From contig CAYNRX010000007.1 in assembly GCA_964399965.1 (NCBI GenBank), positions 1-64,000 of the forward strand: a DNA stretch of 64,000 bases. Reading direction: 5' to 3'. The notes beneath the pieces are model-generated. The model ran no database searches, was not told where the DNA came from, and saw only the letters and a program-made list of their open reading frames with translations. A program made the position numbers and the translations under genes. This stretch comes from UBA1381 sp964399965. GTDB taxonomy: Bacteria; Bacillota; Clostridia; UBA1381. Shown here one piece after another: positions 59,405 through 64,000 of the stretch (positions are counted from its first letter, which is position 1; every line of letters starts with the position of its first letter).

Positions 59405-60144
59405 TGCTTAAAGGAAAAACAGCCGTTATAACCGGTTCCGGAAGAGGGATAGGCAAGGCGATAGCAATGAAGCTGGCCGGATTTGGCGCAAATATCGTTA
59501 TAAACGATATCCCTTCGTCTGATTATGCCGACCAGACCTGTGAAGAGATAAAGGCTCTGGGTGTAGAGGCGATAGTAGTTAAGGGCGACGTCAGAAACGC
59601 TGACGATGTGGCAAATTTAGTAAAGACATCAGTGGACAAATTCGGCCGTATAGATATATTTGTAAATAATGCAGGTATCACCAGAGACGGCCTTATGCTG
59701 AGAATGAGCGAAGAGGATTGGGATCTGGTACTTGATATAAATCTTAAAGGAGCTTTCAACTGCATAAAAGCCGTATCGAGGATCATGATGAAGCAGAAGA
59801 GCGGTTCCATCATTAACATTGCTTCTGTAGTGGGCGAGATGGGCAACGCCGGGCAGGCAAACTATTCGGCTTCCAAGGCCGGACTTATCGGTCTTACAAA
59901 GACCACAGCCAAGGAATTTGCCAAAAAGGGCATACGTTGCAATGCTGTAGCTCCCGGATTTATCGCTTCCGATATGACGGATAAGCTGTCTGATGAGGTC
60001 AAGAAGCAGTATTATGCCGGTATCCCCATGGGACGTTTTGGCGATGTGGGAGATGTGGCTGATGTAGTATCATTCCTTGCTTCAGACCTTTCAGGATACG
60101 TGACCGGACAGGTGATAAACGTTGACGGTGGGCTTCTGATGTAA
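59404..60144 (+). CDS. fabG: 3-oxoacyl-ACP reductase
   Basis: A 246-residue short-chain dehydrogenase that reduces 3-ketoacyl-ACP with NADPH. Motifs: TGSGRGIGKAIA, NNAG, the active-site Ser in IINIASVVGEMGNAGQ and YSASKAG. The end VTGQVINVDGGLLM is typical of FabG. It sits between fabD and acpP, in the standard clostridial order. Confidence 0.96.
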   Translation: MLKGKTAVITGSGRGIGKAIAMKLAGFGANIVINDIPSSDYADQTCEEIKALGVEAIVVKGDVRNADDVANLVKTSVDKFGRIDIFVNNAGITRDGLMLRMSEEDWDLVLDINLKGAFNCIKAVSRIMMKQKSGSIINIASVVGEMGNAGQANYSASKAGLIGLTKTTAKEFAKKGIRCNAVAPGFIASDMTDKLSDEVKKQYYAGIPMGRFGDVGDVADVVSFLASDLSGYVTGQVINVDGGLLM

Positions 60145-60227
60145 AGCTGTTATATAATCCTGTAAGGATCTATATAAATTTACGGGTCGTATTGATCTGT
60201 GCAATATCGAAGAAGGAGGTGTTACAA

Positions 60228-60464
60228 GTGGACGATTTCGAGAGAGTAAAGAATGTGATCATTGAGCAGCTGGGCGTTGATGAAGATGCTATCACTAAGG
60301 AGGCGTCTTTTGTTGACGATCTGGGAGCGGATTCGCTGGATATTGTAGAGTTGATCATGGGTCTGGAAACTGAGTTTGGGATCGAGATCCCGGACGAGAG
60401 CGCTGAGACCATCAAGACAGTTGGCGATGCACTGGCTTATATCAGCAAGGAGAAGCATGATTAA
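60228..60464 (+). CDS. acpP: Acyl carrier protein
   Basis: A 78-residue ACP that carries growing acyl chains on a phosphopantetheine arm. The attachment site is Ser36 in GADSLDIVEL. The GTG at 60228 follows AAGGAGGTG (60213-60221); an upstream frame start at 60192 would add a non-ACP sequence. It is followed by a strong hairpin and fabF. Confidence 0.95.
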   Translation: MDDFERVKNVIIEQLGVDEDAITKEASFVDDLGADSLDIVELIMGLETEFGIEIPDESAETIKTVGDALAYISKEKHD

Positions 60465-60473
60465 TGGAAATCG

Positions 60474-60513
60474 GGTATGCTGCCGTGATGTTTATACAGC
60501 ATGGCAGCATACC
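60474..60513 (+). other. Hairpin between acpP and fabF
   Basis: GGTATGCTGCC (60474-60484) pairs perfectly with GGCAGCATACC (60503-60513). No T-run follows, so a partial terminator or RNA stability element is more likely than a full stop. It could keep acpP mRNA higher than that of fabF. Confidence 0.6.
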
Positions 60514-60574
60514 AAATCAAGGAAATTATTTTGAGTTTATATATACATATCATGACAAAACTGGAGGACGATTC

Positions 60575-61816
60575 ATGAAACGAAGAGTAGTAGTTACGGG
60601 GCTGGGAGCCGTAACGCCGCTGGGAAATGACGTCAAGTCGTTTTGGGAAGCGATAAAGGCCGGAAAAAGCGGCATCACTAACGTGACGCGTTTTGACGCT
60701 ACGCCGTTCAAATGCCAGGTGGCAGGCGAGGTCAAGGATTTTGACGTCACAGAGCATATAGAGAGAAAAGAAGCCAGAAAGATGGATCTCTACACGCAGT
60801 ATGCGGTCGTAGCGGCTAAGGAGGCATTTGCCGAGGCTGGCATAGACATGGATAAAGAAGATCCGTGGAGAGTGGGAGTCATAACCGGTTCCGGTATCGG
60901 TGGTATAGAGACTTTTGAGGATCAGCACGGAGTGATGATGACACGCGGCAATACCCGCGTAAGTCCGTTCTTTATCCCCATGATGATATCCAACATGGGT
61001 GCAGCCCAGATAGCGATAACATTAAAGGCGCAGGGTGTGAATGAAAACGTGGTATCGGCCTGTGCATCGGGTACGAACGCTATAGGCGAGGCCTTCCGCC
61101 ATATCCAGTATGGTACGAGCGATATAATAGTTGCCGGCGGTGCGGAAGCGGCGATCACTCCGACCTCTTTTGCAGGATTCTGCAATATGAAGGCGCTTTC
61201 GACCGGATCGAACGAGGATGCAGAACATGCGTCAAAGCCGTTTGATGCTGATCGCGACGGCTTCGTAATGGGCGAAGGCGCAGGCTTTGTCGTACTGGAA
61301 GAGCTTGAGCACGCCAAGGCGCGCGGAGCGAATATAATCTGTGAAATGGTTGGCTACGGTGCGACTGATGACGCATATCACATCACCAGCCCTATCCCCG
61401 GCGGAAAGGGCGGAGCCAAGGCGATGGAATTTGCCATAAAGGACGCCGGAGTAGAGCCGGAGGATATAACATACATCAATGCCCACGGTACCTCTACGAA
61501 GTATAATGATGAGTTTGAGACTCAGGCGATAAAGGAAGTATTTGGTGAGACGGCCTATAAGGTGGCTGTAAGCTCAACAAAGTCCATGACCGGCCATCTC
61601 TTAGGGGCGGCAGGCGGCGTGGAAGCTATCGTATGCGCCAAGGCTATAAAGGATAGCTTTATACCGGCTACCATCAATTACAAAACACCCGACCCGGCTT
61701 GTGATTTGGACATAGTTCCCAACGAGGGCAGGGAGCAGGAAGTAGAATATGCGATGTCAAATTCGCTCGGCTTCGGCGGACATAATGCGACTATCGTATT
61801 TAAGAAATATGAATAA
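60575..61816 (+). CDS. fabF: 3-oxoacyl-ACP synthase II
   Basis: A 413-residue elongating condensing enzyme. It starts KRRVVVTGLGAVTPLG, has the catalytic Cys in VVSACASGTNAIGEAF (about 165) and the two His in NAHGTSTKYND and KSMTGHLLGAAGG. The ATG at 60575 follows TGGAGGAC; the reading frame extends upstream through the hairpin but has no start signal there. It is the last gene of the fatty acid operon. Confidence 0.96.
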   Translation: MKRRVVVTGLGAVTPLGNDVKSFWEAIKAGKSGITNVTRFDATPFKCQVAGEVKDFDVTEHIERKEARKMDLYTQYAVVAAKEAFAEAGIDMDKEDPWRVGVITGSGIGGIETFEDQHGVMMTRGNTRVSPFFIPMMISNMGAAQIAITLKAQGVNENVVSACASGTNAIGEAFRHIQYGTSDIIVAGGAEAAITPTSFAGFCNMKALSTGSNEDAEHASKPFDADRDGFVMGEGAGFVVLEELEHAKARGANIICEMVGYGATDDAYHITSPIPGGKGGAKAMEFAIKDAGVEPEDITYINAHGTSTKYNDEFETQAIKEVFGETAYKVAVSSTKSMTGHLLGAAGGVEAIVCAKAIKDSFIPATINYKTPDPACDLDIVPNEGREQEVEYAMSNSLGFGGHNATIVFKKYE

Positions 61817-61818
61817 TT

Positions 61819-61912
61819 GCTGAGAAATAGGGACAGGAATTTTTCTGTCCCTATTCTGGCATGATATGGATCGCTCTCAGCAGCCAGGCCGAGTGTTGAG
61901 AGCAGTCCATAT
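61819..61912 (+). other. Two stacked hairpins between fabF and rnc
   Basis: AATAGGGACAG (61826-61836) with CTGTCCCTATT (61845-61855), then a second hairpin with ATATGGA and GCTCTCA arms (61864-61879) pairing TGAGAGC and TCCATAT (61897-61912). GCTGAGA (61819-61825) can alternatively pair with TCTCAGC (61875-61881), so two exclusive folds are possible. There is no T-run. It may be a processing or RNase III site ahead of rnc; that is a guess. Confidence 0.5.
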
Positions 61913-61969
61913 AGAGGATACATTTTGTCGCAGACGGAAAATAAACGATAGAAAGGTTATGGATCATTA

Positions 61970-62644
61970 ATGACAGATGTTGAAAAAAAGATCGGATATG
62001 AGTTTAACAAGCTCCATTATCTGGAGCGCGCGCTGACGCACAGCTCTTATGCCAATGAAAAGAAAACACAGAGCAACGAAAGACTGGAATTTTTAGGGGA
62101 TTCCGTGTTGAGCCTTATTGTGAGCAACTACCTCTTTCACAAACTTTCCCGCAAGGACGAGGGTGATCTGACAAAGATACGCTCCACGCTGGTGTGCGAA
62201 TCGGCACTGGCGGAAGTGGCAAAAAAAATCGACCTGGGCAAGCTGATACTTCTGGGCCGCGGTGAAGAGATGACGGGCGGCAGAGAGCGGGCGTCGGTGG
62301 TATCGGACGCCTTTGAAGCACTTTTGGCGGCGATATACCTTGACGGTGGTTTTGAAGCGGCGGAAAACTGGCTGATGTCGCTAATGTCGGAGGAGTTGGA
62401 AGTCGGCTGTACCGGCAAGTATTATAAGGATTATAAGACGATACTGCAGGAGGAGATGCAGAAGCGTTCCGGCAGCCGCGTTTCATACCGCATGACCGGT
62501 GAAAAAGGACTTGAGCACAGTAAGACCTTTGCCGTAGACGTACTGGTCGATGGAGATATCTTTGGCAGCGGTACCGGCACAAGCAAAAAGGAGGCGGAAC
62601 AGGCGGCGGCGGAAGCTGCTCTTTCCGCTATGGGGCTGATATGA
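61970..62644 (+). CDS. rnc: Ribonuclease III
   Basis: A 224-residue double-strand-specific RNase that processes rRNA precursors. The catalytic signature ERLEFLGDSVLSLIVSNYL is present, with the second acidic cluster in SDAFEALLAAIYLDGG. The C-terminal dsRNA-binding domain (about 150-222) ends SKKEAEQAAAEAAL. Its stop overlaps the next gene (ATGA). The order rnc - radical SAM - smc is common in Clostridia. Confidence 0.95.
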   Translation: MTDVEKKIGYEFNKLHYLERALTHSSYANEKKTQSNERLEFLGDSVLSLIVSNYLFHKLSRKDEGDLTKIRSTLVCESALAEVAKKIDLGKLILLGRGEEMTGGRERASVVSDAFEALLAAIYLDGGFEAAENWLMSLMSEELEVGCTGKYYKDYKTILQEEMQKRSGSRVSYRMTGEKGLEHSKTFAVDVLVDGDIFGSGTGTSKKEAEQAAAEAALSAMGLI

Positions 62645-63630
62645 AGGAGTACCACATACCTATATTCGTCAGCCATCGCGGCTGTCCGTTCCAATGTGTG
62701 TTCTGCAATCAAACACGTATAACCGGTGAAAGCGGCAGGGTATCGGCCGCGGATGTCAAAAGGACGATAGATGAATATCAGGCAACGCTTAAGGACAAGA
62801 GCCGTTTTACCGAGGCTGCATTTTTTGGCGGCAGCTTTACCGGCATAGCGGTAGAGGAACAGGAGGAGCTTTTAGGCGCAGCGTATGAATTTGTAAAGAA
62901 AGGCGATATAGACGGCATACGCGTATCGACGCGTCCCGATTATATTTCTCCGCCGGTCATAGAAAGGCTTTTGAGATACGGTGTGACGACAGTGGAGCTG
63001 GGTGTGCAGTCGATGGACGAAGAGGTGTTGAAGCTTTCAGGCCGCGGCCACAGTGCTGCCAGTGTGGAAAATGCCGTTGCCTTATTAAAAAAGACGCAGA
63101 TGCGTATAGGCCTGCAAATGATGACCGGACTTCCCGGCGACACGATGGAAAAGTCGCTTTATACGGCGGGTGAATTTATCCGTCTGCGCCCGCAGATGGT
63201 GCGGATCTATCCTACGCTGGTGATCAAGGGCACGATGCTCAACACGCTTTATGAACAGGGGCTTTACCGGCCGCAGACGGTCGCAGAGGCGGTGCAGCTG
63301 TCAAAACGACTTGTTTTGATGTTTAGGAAAGAAGGCATAGAGGTGATACGCGTAGGCTTACAGCCGACAGAGGAGATACGCGAGGGCGCCTCGGTTACAG
63401 CAGGGCCATATCACCCGGCATTCGGCGAGTTGGTGGAGTCGGAGATATTCTTTGATATGCTCACAGAGCATAAGCCCTCTGGCATATGCCGGGTACGGGT
63501 AAATCCGGCTGATGTGTCAAAAGTGGTGGGACAAAAAAGACGTAATATAAAAAGGCTTGAGCAAATGGGCGTACGGCTTGAGATAATACAGGATAAGGGG
63601 ATAAAAAAGGGCGGCCTTGAGCTGGCCTAA
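62641..63630 (+). CDS. Radical SAM protein, Elp3-like family
   Basis: A 329-residue radical SAM protein with the cluster motif CPFQCVFC (CxxxCxxC) near residue 15 and FFGGSFTG downstream. It resembles the catalytic half of Elp3-like proteins (VSTRPDYI, TTVELGVQSMDEEVLKLSGRGH, GLQMMTGLPGDT) but lacks an acetyltransferase domain. The function is unknown; tRNA modification is possible by family. It overlaps rnc by four bases and lies 18 bases before smc. Confidence 0.87.
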   Translation: MKEYHIPIFVSHRGCPFQCVFCNQTRITGESGRVSAADVKRTIDEYQATLKDKSRFTEAAFFGGSFTGIAVEEQEELLGAAYEFVKKGDIDGIRVSTRPDYISPPVIERLLRYGVTTVELGVQSMDEEVLKLSGRGHSAASVENAVALLKKTQMRIGLQMMTGLPGDTMEKSLYTAGEFIRLRPQMVRIYPTLVIKGTMLNTLYEQGLYRPQTVAEAVQLSKRLVLMFRKEGIEVIRVGLQPTEEIREGASVTAGPYHPAFGELVESEIFFDMLTEHKPSGICRVRVNPADVSKVVGQKRRNIKRLEQMGVRLEIIQDKGIKKGGLELA

Positions 63631-63648
63631 AGGGAGTTGAGAATAAAC

Positions 63649-64000
63649 TTGCTGTTAAAGAGATTGGAGCTTCAGGGCTTTAAATCATTTGCCGACAAGA
63701 CAGTCCTGGATTTTTCCAGCGGAGTTACCGCCGTTGTAGGACCGAACGGAAGCGGCAAGAGCAACATTTCTGATGCGCTGCGCTGGGTGATGGGCGAAAT
63801 GAGCGCGAAATCTCTGCGCGGTTCCAATATGCAGGACGTGATATTTTCCGGTACCGAAAAACGCCGCCGGGTGAATTACGCCGAGGTGAGTATGACGCTT
63901 GATAATTCCTCTCATTTATTCCCAGTCGATTTTGAGGAGATAGTCGTAACGCGTCGCGTTTACCGTTCGGGTGAGAGCGTATACCAGATAAACCGCGCTG
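63649..64000 (+). CDS. smc: Chromosome segregation protein SMC (5' part, cut by the window end)
   Basis: The first 117 codons of SMC, the condensin ATPase that organises chromosomes. It opens LLKRLELQGFKSFADKT and has the Walker A loop VGPNGSGKSNISDALRWVMGE, the standard N-terminal SMC head. The start is taken as TTG at 63649 with AGGGAG at 63631-63636; the spacing of twelve is long, and a TTG at 63637 is an alternative. The frame is open to the window end. Confidence 0.92.
   Translation, partial: MLLKRLELQGFKSFADKTVLDFSSGVTAVVGPNGSGKSNISDALRWVMGEMSAKSLRGSNMQDVIFSGTEKRRRVNYAEVSMTLDNSSHLFPVDFEEIVVTRRVYRSGESVYQINRA

Noticed and set aside
61810..61820. ATAATTGC after fabF as an end of another hairpin-chain copy
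   Set aside because: The following bases do not match the element (no AAACGC arm), no second end is nearby and no flanking duplication exists.
1..64000. tRNA or rRNA genes
   Set aside because: I looked for TTCRANY-type T-loop sequences with matching acceptor arms and for conserved rRNA stretches in the intergenic gaps and found none convincing.

Overview
The window is chromosomal DNA of a spore-forming, anaerobic Gram-positive bacterium of the class Clostridia. The evidence is a spoIIAA-spoIIAB-sigF operon, an oxygen-sensitive ribonucleotide reductase pair (nrdD-nrdG), rubrerythrin, type III glutamine synthetase, FabK-type enoyl reductase with FapR control, the gene order rnc - radical SAM gene - smc, and frequent GTG and TTG starts behind strong Shine-Dalgarno sites. 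ATA is unusually common for isoleucine. I cannot name a genus. GH105 and GH43 genes suggest plant polysaccharide use.

Layout. 1-2512: right end of an integrated element with tnpW and a TnpX-type large serine recombinase. It has interrupted a Cu/Zn superoxide dismutase-like gene, whose last codons follow at 2521-2622. 2.7-7.8 kb: a small membrane protein, secG (-), then hflX, yigZ, a lipoprotein, thioredoxin and queG. 7.8-12.5 kb: an operon behind an ArgR-type box with argD, argF, an acetyltransferase and two CobW-type GTPases. 12.6-15.2 kb: phasin-like protein, ABC1/UbiB kinase, rubrerythrin. 15.4-20.0 kb: carA-carB on the minus strand behind a leader peptide and terminator. 20.1-28.3 kb: GH43 gene and a metal-homeostasis block with csoR, a copA-copZ in-frame fusion, an HMA chaperone, cadA-like ATPase, ArsR sensor and AraC regulator. 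28.3-34.4 kb: membrane protein, the sigma F operon, ftsH, a DUF1858 protein and ireB. 34.6-40.0 kb: GH105 and its divergent AraC regulator, nrdD-nrdG. 40.1-45.3 kb: two large exported proteins and diaminopimelate dehydrogenase. 45.5-46.6 kb: a probable 6S RNA, a DUF1292 protein and ruvX. 47.1-54.6 kb: EF-G paralogue, msmX-type ATPase, thiD, a LUD protein and glnN. 54.8-64 kb: the FapR-controlled fatty acid operon (fapR-plsX-fabH-fabK-fabD-fabG-acpP-fabF), rnc, a radical SAM gene and the start of smc.

The most unusual content is a family of small, non-coding interspersed elements built as a chain of five hairpins. There are four full copies (about 210-277 bp, at 5.8, 26.6, 46.9 and 51.6 kb) and one 33-bp remnant at 33.5 kb. 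Each copy is flanked by a direct repeat of about 8-16 bp, with a different sequence at each site, as expected for target-site duplications of a mobile element. All five, in both orientations, end 28-34 nt before the start codon of the next plus-strand gene, just ahead of its ribosome-binding site. At yigZ and ftsH the element supplies the stop codon now in use. Base changes between copies keep the stems paired, so the folded form appears to be under selection. I know of no named family that matches.
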